Shown here in pieces: positions 7,957-13,835 of a stretch of 30,361 nt of DNA (within the stretch, counting starts at the first letter, position 1; each line of letters begins with the position of its first letter). The position numbers and the translations under genes are program-made. The notes under the pieces were generated by a model. It worked only from the letters and a program-made list of their open reading frames with translations. It was not told where the DNA came from and searched no databases. Source of the stretch: an uncultured Prevotellaceae bacterium (GTDB lineage Bacteria; Bacteroidota; Bacteroidia; Bacteroidales; Muribaculaceae); the NCBI GenBank assembly GCA_937892085.1, contig CALAVD010000302.1, positions 1 through 30,361 of the forward strand, written 5' to 3'.

Positions 7957-8444
7957 GGCTGTTCGTCTGTTTCTGAAAAGTTAATAACGGGTCGTTTACT
8001 CTCGATTTCCTGCTTTTTTGCCATCATTTCCATAGCCTGGGTGACGATGGCTGCGATGTCGTCCTTGTTCTTGACAATGACGTTGAAGGTGTTGGCAGCC
8101 TCGCGCAGTTCCTGCTTGTCGTGGGTGCTTTCAAGCACCGACTTCCATTCGCAGAAGATGTTGAACGCGCCCATGAGCATCGTGAAGAACGGTGCGGGCA
8201 ACACGACCGAGGTCAGCACGTCGATGCACGACAAACAGAGCATCGGCAGGAAATACTTCGTTGCTTTCTCCGTGGTCATTTTCAATGCCCGGCTCGTTGT
8301 GACCTGCCCTGCTTCTTTCGCCTTGCGCAGTCCGGCGATGAAATCGACGGCCATTGCCAGTATCACGGCGATGTATGCGATGGCGAGCCACACGGCATGA
8401 ATGTGCAGTGAGGCGTTTTTGAGGGTTTCGATTAAAAAATCCAT
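7953..8444 (-). CDS. Phage holin family protein
   Basis: The 163-residue protein has two to three hydrophobic segments near residues 17-38, 64-83 and 82-97, then a charged C-terminal helix (from about residue 105). The stretch LAMAVDFIAGLRKAKEAG after the first helix is typical of the phage_holin_4 type (membrane helix, Asp, G-basic). Holins form the inner-membrane lesion that times lysis and releases the endolysin, encoded here three genes downstream. It is the first gene of the tight five-gene leftward cassette and overlaps the next gene by 4 bp. The cytoplasmic tail (about 60 residues) is longer than in many members. The upstream 300 bases hold several hairpins and no clear leftward promoter of its own. 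Confidence 0.8.
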   Translation of the reverse strand: MDFLIETLKNASLHIHAVWLAIAYIAVILAMAVDFIAGLRKAKEAGQVTTSRALKMTTEKATKYFLPMLCLSCIDVLTSVVLPAPFFTMLMGAFNIFCEWKSVLESTHDKQELREAANTFNVIVKNKDDIAAIVTQAMEMMAKKQEIESKRPVINFSETDEQP

Positions 8445-8501
8445 AGAATTTTGATGAGTGATTTGAGATTAGTGATGAGTGAATGATTTTTTTGAAAATA
8501 A

Positions 8502-8566
8502 TTTCTCGAAAACGCTTGCGTTTGAGAGAAATGTTGTACCGTTGAGGACTTTGTCCTCGAAGGTAC
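8502..8566. repeat. Two adjacent strong hairpins in the fibre-holin intergenic region
   Basis: Stem 1 pairs TTTCTC (8502-8507) with GAGAAA (8526-8531) and AAACG (8510-8514) with CGTTT (8519-8523), loop CTTG, with a symmetric GA/GA internal loop. Stem 2 pairs 8536-8549 with 8553-8566 over 14 positions (one G-A mismatch, one wobble) around the loop TTT. They lie between the fibre stop and the holin start, so in a leftward transcript they would form part of the holin leader. An 8-bp inverted repeat (8585-8604, loop CTTG) follows next to the small-RNA promoter. Confidence 0.65.
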
Positions 8567-8601
8567 ACTGCACCTCGGAAATAAAAATAAATCTTGATTT
8601 A

Positions 8602-8633
8602 TTTTGTACTTCGCTCGGTTTGTAGTACCTTTG
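8602..8633 (+). promoter_or_regulatory. Rightward Bacteroidetes-type promoter for a small RNA
   Basis: TTTTG at 8602-8606 serves as -33 and TACCTTTG at 8626-8633 fits the -7 consensus TAnnTTTG, with 19 nt between them, the usual spacing. Transcription would start near 8641. It points against the surrounding leftward phage genes, and no ORF with gene-like features begins downstream before the terminator at 8707-8732. Confidence 0.65.
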
Positions 8634-8640
8634 CACTATT

Positions 8641-8732
8641 CTTGATGGCGGTGCTTTAGCTCTGCCTGACTATACGGATGTGGCTTTCGCTCATCGATCC
8701 ATTTACAGGTGTGCTATCGCTCACCTTTTTTT
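8641..8732 (+). ncRNA. Candidate ~92-nt small RNA with three similar hairpins
   Basis: A complete transcription unit is visible: promoter, short GC-balanced body, and a hairpin followed by seven T. The body contains three hairpins of the same design, a 4-5 bp outer stem, a T-T mismatch, a GC/GC inner stem and a 4-base loop. They are 8647-8666 (loop TTTA), 8677-8695 (loop TTTC, one bulged G) and 8707-8726 (loop TATC), with spacers of about 10 nt. Outer stem sequences differ while the pattern is kept, which suggests selection on structure. The third hairpin doubles as terminator. I cannot match it to a known RNA family. It could be a phage regulatory RNA, or an antisense RNA whose readthrough would cover the fibre gene's 3' end. 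Confidence 0.55.
8707..8732 (+). terminator. Rho-independent terminator of the small RNA
   Basis: AGGTG (8707-8711) pairs with CACCT (8722-8726). A T-T mismatch and an inner GC/GC pair close a TATC loop. A run of seven T (8726-8732) follows directly. The run lies eight bases before the stop codon of the opposing fibre gene, and would limit antisense transcription into it. Confidence 0.7.
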
Positions 8733-8739
8733 GTTGCCG

Positions 8740-10230
8740 TCACCTCTCGAAAATCCAGTAACGCTCACGGTCAAGATAAGTGGTGCTGACGTAGAACGGC
8801 ACAATGGGCGTGACGAGTTTGCCCATATCGAGGCGTTCACGAGGGGCTGTTTTATAGGTGGCGAAAGCGATGCCGTAGAGCAAACGTACTTTGCGAGGCT
8901 TGTAGGACTGGTTCTCCTGTTTCAATTCGAGATTAATCCTCGTCTTGCCGTAGGCGACGTAAGGGCGACCCGTTTCTTCGTCGAGTGCTTCCTTGACGAA
9001 GAACCGCGCCGCGGTCTGCCAGTTGTCAAGTTCCTCAAGGTCGATCAGCGGATGCTCCACCGCCATTTTGCCAATCGACACCTCGCCCCGCGCCCCGATC
9101 TTAATGGTGTTGCCGTCGCCGAGCACGTTCCAGCCCTTGCGGATGTCGCCGTGTCCTTTGGCGCCCTCTTGCGAGATGGTGCGGTTACGCTTGCGTGTGT
9201 ATCGGAAAAGGTAAGGGACATAGCCCTTTTCTCTGAGATACTGCGCACCTCGCAGTTTCAGTGCGTCCTTGCCGAGGTTGATTTCAATGGCGAGTGGGTA
9301 CAGCGGTTGTTGGGAGGTGGCACTGCCACTGCCGAACACCGCCTGGCGCAGTGCGTCGAGTTGCCTGACGTGCTGCGCCGTCATCACCCCCGCGCCATAC
9401 TGCGAGGCTGCCGTGAGGTAGAACTGCTGCAATTCCACATCGCGCTCGCCGGTGGCGAGGTTGTAGCCGAACAGCATAATACCGACTTTGTCGGTGGCGA
9501 TGTGGAACACCTGCGCCCCGTCAACGACGGTTCCGGCATTGCGCACGGTGCGCATCTGCGACTGCAAGGCGGTGATGTCGGTCTTCGCCGTGTTGAGCGA
9601 CTGCACCTGCGCGGCGGTCATCGCCCCTGCCTGCGTGGCGGTGGCACCATTGATAGTGCAGCCCGCCCCCAGCACGAAGTCCTCGCCGGTGCGCACATCG
9701 TGCTTGATGAGCGAGAGCAGGATTTTGGTGGCGTGACCGTTACCCTGGCTGATGCCGGTCACGACATAGCCAGCCGACTGAATGATGAAAATCTGATTGG
9801 TATGCTGTTGGGCGGTGGACTGCAAGGCGGTGATAGCCGAGCGCACCTGCGGCATGGCGGTTTGCAGAGCCATAAGGGTCTGCACATGGCTCGCGGTCAT
9901 CACGCCGGCTTGTGTGTCGGTCGCCCCGTAGAGCGGTACTGACGAGGTGAAGGTCGCGCCATTGCGCAGACTTCGCCCTCGCAGGGTGAGAAACATGTGC
10001 TCCATATCGACCATGCCGGTAGCGTGGGCGACATCGTAAACGACGGTGTACTGCGAGAGCAGGTTTTTCCAGTCGTCGAGCACCTGCCGCTCGGCATCGG
10101 TAGAGGCGTTGGCGAGCAAATCGAGAATGTCCTGCAAGAGTTTCCCGACCGTTTCGGGCGAGATGCTTTCTTTCTCGGTCTCGACACGGAACGCCGAAAC
10201 GAGTGCGGATAGTTGGTTGGTATCAATCAT
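8740..10230 (-). CDS. Phage tail-fibre-like structural protein with AGVMTA repeats
   Basis: The 496-residue protein has an N-terminal helical region (residues 1-60). It continues with a repeat area in which a motif of the form QAGVMTAxHVQxL occurs at about residues 101-122, 195-216 and 276-297. Flanking similarity (ALQS, QIFII, GYVV, TGE) indicates repeats of roughly 90 residues. The C-terminal third (residues 310-496) is a charged mixed-fold domain ending in RERYWIFER. AGVMxAxxxxxL motifs are common in receptor-binding and fibre-type proteins of Bacteroides phages, so I take it as a fibre or fibre-associated virion protein. It has its own promoter and is the first gene of the leftward phage cluster. 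No transmembrane segment or enzyme motif is seen. The exact virion role is uncertain. Confidence 0.7.
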   Translation of the reverse strand: MIDTNQLSALVSAFRVETEKESISPETVGKLLQDILDLLANASTDAERQVLDDWKNLLSQYTVVYDVAHATGMVDMEHMFLTLRGRSLRNGATFTSSVPLYGATDTQAGVMTASHVQTLMALQTAMPQVRSAITALQSTAQQHTNQIFIIQSAGYVVTGISQGNGHATKILLSLIKHDVRTGEDFVLGAGCTINGATATQAGAMTAAQVQSLNTAKTDITALQSQMRTVRNAGTVVDGAQVFHIATDKVGIMLFGYNLATGERDVELQQFYLTAASQYGAGVMTAQHVRQLDALRQAVFGSGSATSQQPLYPLAIEINLGKDALKLRGAQYLREKGYVPYLFRYTRKRNRTISQEGAKGHGDIRKGWNVLGDGNTIKIGARGEVSIGKMAVEHPLIDLEELDNWQTAARFFVKEALDEETGRPYVAYGKTRINLELKQENQSYKPRKVRLLYGIAFATYKTAPRERLDMGKLVTPIVPFYVSTTYLDRERYWIFER

Positions 10231-10327
10231 AAGAATGTAGTTTTGGATAAATCAGGCTGCGTTTTGGAAAAGCTCTAGAAAACTTGGCTTTTCACTCAAC
10301 TTGCACTGATTTTGCGATTTCTCGTTG

Positions 10328-10359
10328 CAAAACTACATTGATTGAACGGTGGAGCAAAA
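10328..10359 (-). promoter_or_regulatory. Promoter of the fibre/lysis gene cluster
   Basis: The minus strand reads TTTTG (10355-10359) as -33 and TAGTTTTG (10328-10335) as -7, 19 nt apart, a good match to the Bacteroidetes consensus. The leader to the fibre ATG is about 90 nt. The terminator of the preceding peptidase gene lies immediately upstream, so the phage cluster is probably transcribed separately. Confidence 0.65.
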
Positions 10360-10362
10360 GAC

Positions 10363-10393
10363 AAAAAAAAGCCCACCGATAGTTTCAGTGAGC
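10363..10393 (-). terminator. Rho-independent terminator after the S41 peptidase gene
   Basis: On the minus strand GCTCACTG (10386-10393) pairs with CGGTGGGC (10371-10378) over 8 positions with two G-U wobbles and a 7-base loop. Eight consecutive T follow (10363-10370). It lies 20 bases after the peptidase stop codon and just before the fibre promoter. Confidence 0.85.
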
Positions 10394-10413
10394 CATATAC
10401 CAAAGTGTGAATC

Positions 10414-11508
10414 TTACTTCTCCAAATCGTGAGCTACCCATACACACCATTCATCAATATTGTCTGTCAATTTGCTGGGCAGGGGCATGGTTATTCTCAC
10501 ATCAGGCTCAATACCGGCAACGTCAATAGAACGCTCTGGCAATGCACAAGAACGTGTTGTCGGAATAAAGATGCGCTTATTGCTGTTCGGCAGATATGCG
10601 TCAGTACGCAGATTGGCAAAATCAATCGCTCCTCTTGTGTTGTCTTGCGCGTAGGTAGTAGTTCTATTACTGGTAGCCTTTATTTCCAAAACCATGTCTT
10701 CACCGGAACTGGCGACTGATCGATCAAACAACAATGCTGCTTTGAGTGGTCTTTCTAAAATTTGAGGTTGCTCGACTATAAACTCACGCTCATTACTGAG
10801 CAATAACACCCATTCATCATCAGATGCCTTTGCACGTTCAAGCATTTGCGCGGCAAATGGCAACTGTTGAACTTTCCTCTCCCAGAAAGCAATGTTGCCG
10901 GGCGATTTGCGCACCTCAACATTAGGCATCATTGCTGCATGGTCATACAGCAGAGCTAAATACGGTTTGTAGGTTGCGTCGCTACCTCCATTATTTCCTC
11001 GTATGTCAATTATCAGGTTGTCGCATCCCGATGTCCAATAATCCCTAATTGATTGCATCACCCATACATTATCAGGGTCTATGCCTACGCACGATGGGAA
11101 GCGGATAAGAAATGTTTCGTCTGTTACCTTGCACGACAACTTCTTTGGCTCATAACACTCCATGAGATTATTATATCGCACTTGTTTTCTCTCAGGGAAG
11201 TATTTATACGTTTCTTCGGGCGTAGCCTGCGGCAGCCTGAGATGGCAATCGCCAAACCAACCAAAATATTTAGCAACGGCATCCCATCCTTCAATCTTCC
11301 CTAGCTCTATCTCGTCGCGAAGATGTTTGACCAAGTTCTCATAGTCGGTCTTTGTTGTGTCATTAACATAGGTGGAAAAGCCCGCATAGCTAACTTCAAC
11401 TTCATTGACAGCAAAGTCAAAGTCCTCAAGGTGTTGGCTGACGGTCAATTCTTGAGCAAATAGGCTCATGGTTACCAAAATCGCAGATATGATTGATATG
11501 TATCTCAT
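10414..11508 (-). CDS. Secreted S41-type (C-terminal-processing) peptidase
   Basis: The 364-residue protein starts with a signal peptide (about residues 1-19, cleavage near FAQ). It carries the S41 hallmarks: IDIRGNNGG (167-175), a strand-turn SVASSGED (264-271) in which a Ser of the SSGE element is the likely nucleophile, and a late GIEPDV (332-337). No PDZ domain is evident between the N-terminal helical region and the catalytic core, as in the short Bacteroidetes S41 group. It probably acts in the periplasm or is exported. Its substrate is unknown. It lies 63 bp after the YhcG-like gene on the same strand and has its own terminator. Base composition is less GC-rich than the phage genes to the left, suggesting cargo or neighbouring chromosome rather than a virion gene. 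Confidence 0.85.
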   Translation of the reverse strand: MRYISIISAILVTMSLFAQELTVSQHLEDFDFAVNEVEVSYAGFSTYVNDTTKTDYENLVKHLRDEIELGKIEGWDAVAKYFGWFGDCHLRLPQATPEETYKYFPERKQVRYNNLMECYEPKKLSCKVTDETFLIRFPSCVGIDPDNVWVMQSIRDYWTSGCDNLIIDIRGNNGGSDATYKPYLALLYDHAAMMPNVEVRKSPGNIAFWERKVQQLPFAAQMLERAKASDDEWVLLLSNEREFIVEQPQILERPLKAALLFDRSVASSGEDMVLEIKATSNRTTTYAQDNTRGAIDFANLRTDAYLPNSNKRIFIPTTRSCALPERSIDVAGIEPDVRITMPLPSKLTDNIDEWCVWVAHDLEK

Positions 11509-11571
11509 TGTTATTTTGATTAAACATTTCTCTATAGACGAATAGTGGAAGTGAAATGTTACAGGAATCGA

Positions 11572-12639
11572 TTATTTTTTGTTGTGTTGCAGATAATATA
11601 TCTCTTTTTGCTGTTCTATTTCACGACGAAGCACCTCCTCTGACGGCATGAAAGTCAAATACTTAGCGGCATAAAGCTGCTTGTTGTCATGCAGTATTGA
11701 ATACTTTGCGATATCCTTACTGGTATCTGCGCAAAGCAGCAAACCTATGGTCGGGTTGTCACTATCGGTTCGTTTCAAATCATCAAACATACGCACATAC
11801 ATATCCATCTGACCGACATCTTGATGTGTCACCTGTTTGGTTTTAAGTTCAATGAGCACATAGCATTTGAGGACTACATTATAGAAGACGAGGTCAACAA
11901 AGAAGTCTCCAGCATCGGTGCTGATGTGGTATTGCTCATACATGAAAGCAAAGCCGCGACCCATTTCAAGCAAGAACTTTTTCAAATGGCTAATAATTGC
12001 GCTTTCTAATTCCGTTTCAGTGAACGAAGCGTTTACAGGCAATTGAAGAAACTCCGCCACAACGGGGTCTTTGAGAAATCCCTGTGGCTCATCGCATAAT
12101 GGTCGTGTCAGTTGAAGCATTTCGGTTACAACCGCCTCTTTATTGGGCGATTGCAACAATCGATGGTAATATTGAGAACCAACGTTGCGGGCAAGAGTGC
12201 GCACGCTCCACGATTCAGCCGATGCCTCTTTAATATACCAATAGCGTGCGTTGTCATCTGTGACCGACAACAAAGTGCGGTAATGCGACCATGATAGATT
12301 TGGTACACGCGTGTACCAAATCTCCAAATCACTGAAACTCAAATATAATTGGCGATAGTTACGCAAGTCTCTCGCTGAAAATCCTTTTGCAAATTCAGCG
12401 GATAGCTCTTTGGCAAGCATGGTTATTAGTCGGCTTCCGTATTCGGCACGGCGTTGTCCATGCTGTTCTTCATCAACAATACGCTTGCCAATCAGCCAAT
12501 AGGTATGAACGGCGACTGTGTTTACTTTGTCGTATGCTTCGCGCATACCATGCTCCACAATCAGTTTAACATCGTCAACTAATTGGGTGGGTAACACTTG
12601 GTTATCTTGTGCCTTTGTAATCTTGTTATTGTCTTCCAT
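11572..12639 (-). CDS. YhcG/DUF1016-family protein with PDDEXK nuclease domain
   Basis: The 355-residue protein has the DUF1016 N-terminal domain (AVHTYWLIGKRIVDEE, then YGSRLITMLAKELSAEFAKGF and LRNYRQLYLSF) and a C-terminal PDDEXK-type nuclease domain with GDFFVDLVFYN and VLIELKTK. The Asp and the ELK triad fit a type II restriction-like active site. Members are predicted DNA-processing or defence nucleases, often on mobile elements. A start at ATG 12637-12639 (MEDNNK) is preferred because a -7-like box sits just upstream, although an in-frame Met exists at 12652-12654. A 28-bp perfect palindrome lies inside the gene (12296-12323), encoding residues around WYTRVPN. The gene is followed closely by the S41 peptidase gene. 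Specific substrate and partners are unknown. Confidence 0.85.
   Translation of the reverse strand: MEDNNKITKAQDNQVLPTQLVDDVKLIVEHGMREAYDKVNTVAVHTYWLIGKRIVDEEQHGQRRAEYGSRLITMLAKELSAEFAKGFSARDLRNYRQLYLSFSDLEIWYTRVPNLSWSHYRTLLSVTDDNARYWYIKEASAESWSVRTLARNVGSQYYHRLLQSPNKEAVVTEMLQLTRPLCDEPQGFLKDPVVAEFLQLPVNASFTETELESAIISHLKKFLLEMGRGFAFMYEQYHISTDAGDFFVDLVFYNVVLKCYVLIELKTKQVTHQDVGQMDMYVRMFDDLKRTDSDNPTIGLLLCADTSKDIAKYSILHDNKQLYAAKYLTFMPSEEVLRREIEQQKEIYYLQHNKK
12296..12323. repeat. 28-bp perfect palindrome inside the YhcG-like gene
   Basis: The two 14-base arms (12296-12309 and 12310-12323) are exact reverse complements with no spacer, centred on CGCG. The half-site contains TTTGGTACA. The same 9-mer (as TGTACCAAA on the plus strand) is found at 12663-12671 in the gene's promoter region. 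A perfect palindrome of this length is unlikely by chance in coding DNA. Confidence 0.9.
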
Positions 12640-12643
12640 AATG

Positions 12644-12671
12644 CAAAGGTACAAATTTATTTTGTACCAAA
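12644..12671 (-). promoter_or_regulatory. Promoter/operator candidate of the YhcG-like gene
   Basis: The minus strand has TACCTTTG at 12644-12651, a match to TAnnTTTG, five bases before the ATG, which would give a leaderless or nearly leaderless mRNA. A TTTG upstream (12668-12671) is 16 nt away, shorter than usual. An 8-bp inverted repeat, GGTACAAA (12648-12655) and TTTGTACC (12661-12668), overlaps the -7 box and could be an operator. Confidence 0.45.
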
Positions 12672-12857
12672 GCCGCTTTGCGTCCGATTATTTACATTTC
12701 GGGCAAAATCTGCCAATATACCTGTGAACTGCTTGCCTAAATTCTCCTCGTAAAACTCACCGAGGCGTTTGACCGAGGCGTAATACTTTCGCGAGAACCA
12801 CTTGCGGCGCTTGCGGTTGTGTCCCACCGTTCTCGGCTGCGCCTCAGCAGAGTTCAA
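12657..12857 (-). CDS. Possible small basic protein (TTG start), upstream of the YhcG-like gene
   Basis: The frame gives 66 residues from TTG 12855-12857 and is strongly basic (NRKRRKWFSRKYY, VKRLGEFYEENLGKQF, ILADFARNVNNR). The C-terminal part reads like a plausible helical protein with no named family. The end lies 18 bp before the preferred YhcG start on the same strand. It overlaps in another frame with the end of a 35-codon ORF that has an ATG. If real, it needs translational coupling or frameshifting to be expressed. It might instead be part of a dispersed repeat. Confidence 0.3.
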   Translation of the reverse strand: MNSAEAQPRTVGHNRKRRKWFSRKYYASVKRLGEFYEENLGKQFTGILADFARNVNNRTQSGFGTK

Positions 12858-12951
12858 GCGAGCTTGACTCTGCGTTCGGCTTGCACGAGAAGTTTTGGCA
12901 CGGCCGAGATCGTCGGAGTTTCCACGAGGCGTTTCTCTCGGTGTTTTTCAT
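12844..12951 (-). CDS. Possible 35-residue peptide, Cys/Arg-rich
   Basis: ATG 12949-12951 opens a short frame (MKNTERNASWKLRRSRPCQ at its start) ending in LELC with TGA at 12844-12846. It overlaps the next basic frame by 14 bases. No domain is recognised. Peptides of this look seem to recur as small hypothetical proteins in Bacteroidales. I cannot confirm this here, and it would point to a mobile repeat rather than a gene. A perfect 7-bp hairpin (12963-12979) lies just upstream. Confidence 0.25.
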   Translation of the reverse strand: MKNTERNASWKLRRSRPCQNFSCKPNAESSSLELC

Positions 12952-12962
12952 AATATTTTTTT

Positions 12963-12979
12963 GCTTACAGATTGTAAGC
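12963..12979. repeat. Perfect 7-bp hairpin with GAT loop
   Basis: GCTTACA (12963-12969) pairs with TGTAAGC (12973-12979). On the plus strand T-runs precede it, and on the minus strand it is followed by A-runs. It therefore does not fit a terminator in either direction and may be an operator or part of an element end. Confidence 0.5.
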
Positions 12980-13031
12980 ATCCTAAATTTTGACCATTAA
13001 ACCGAAAATAATCGTACCCCCGTTTTCCGCA

Positions 13032-13044
13032 ATGGGACACGCCA
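13032..13044. repeat. 13-bp direct repeat, left copy, beside the transposase relic
   Basis: ATGGGACACGCCA at 13032-13044 recurs in the same orientation at 13773-13785, 741 bp away. The two copies bracket the transposase relic almost exactly. Direct orientation fits a target duplication or short-repeat recombination better than terminal inverted repeats. Confidence 0.7.
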
Positions 13045-13045
13045 A

Positions 13046-13786
13046 TCACTTTTGAGCGATTTCCACAAGCATCTGTTGCTCGTCTGACATTTTGAGCACG
13101 GTTGTCTTCTCTTTCTTGGTCTCGGGCAGGGTGTAGGTAATGGAGTAGATGCTCTTAGTCATTTCCCTGGCCTGGTTGAGCGAGAACGGCGCGTTTGCCT
13201 TCTTGAGCCTCCGTTCAAGTTCGAGCATGATGGTATAGGCCGTGAAGCAGATGCAGATGTGTCCCTCGATGCGGTTTCTCAGCCTGTGGTAGATGGGGCG
13301 TATTCGAAGGTCGGTCTTGTTCATGCGGAACGCCCGCTCGATGAACCAGAGGTTGTGGTAGTTTTCTATAATCTTCTTTGGAGCCATCCTGGAGTTGGTG
13401 ATGTAAGCCTTGAGGCCGTCCCAGGCGGCGTCTGCCTCGAACTTTTCGTAGTCGATGGCATTGTAGCCTATCCGGTCATAAAGCGAGCCGTAAACCAGTT
13501 CTGGACCGTGCACCCTCACCTGGGAGTTGGACAAAGTGGACATGAAATCCGTAATGATGTCGTCCTTCTCCCAGGAAAAAGGCAACCTCGGTCCACGCTG
13601 GTCGTCAATCCACTGCTGCGCCTTGCGCTCGAGCGAACGAAGCTCCAACTCGTCACGAGAAGCACCAAATGACTTAACAACCTTATAACCAGAGCGGTTG
13701 CTCTCTACCACCTGAACACTTTCAGAACCCAATCTATTCTTTTTCCTCCGCAAAAACATATGCAAAGATAGCATGGGACACGCCAT
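13046..13786 (-). pseudogene. Internally deleted IS1634/IS4-type transposase relic
   Basis: The 246-residue frame begins like IS1634-type transposases (MFLRRKKNRLGSESVQVVE from Met at 13757-13759). It keeps the N-terminal part up to VYGSLYDRIGYNAI and then passes directly into the C-terminal part (YHNLWFIERAFRMNKTDLRIRP, then HRLRNRIEGHICICFTAY). Full-length relatives are roughly 550-600 residues, so about 300 residues including the first catalytic Asp positions are missing without loss of frame. The Glu of the last DDE block (IERAFR) remains. It cannot be an active transposase. The in-frame junction is near YNAIDYEKFE. The upstream sequence TATCTTTG fits an old promoter -7 box. It lies between the recombinase and the YhcG-like gene. 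Confidence 0.75.
13773..13785. repeat. 13-bp direct repeat, right copy, beside the transposase relic
   Basis: This second copy of ATGGGACACGCCA overlaps the first codons of the longest possible relic frame. The overlap supports Met at 13757-13759 as the original transposase start and the first ten codons as flanking sequence. Confidence 0.7.
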
Positions 13787-13835
13787 TTTGCAAATATTTT
13801 TCAGATAAATCTCTGATTATCAGGTATCATTTTTC

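Noticed and set aside
8680..9942. 420-codon rightward frame opposite the fibre gene
   Set aside because: It is the mirror of the fibre gene, starts within the small-RNA unit, and its translation is His/Arg/Gly-rich with no domain. The opposite frame has clear repeats and a matched promoter.
12963..12979. Hairpin as a terminator for upstream genes
   Set aside because: T-runs lie on the wrong side for either direction.
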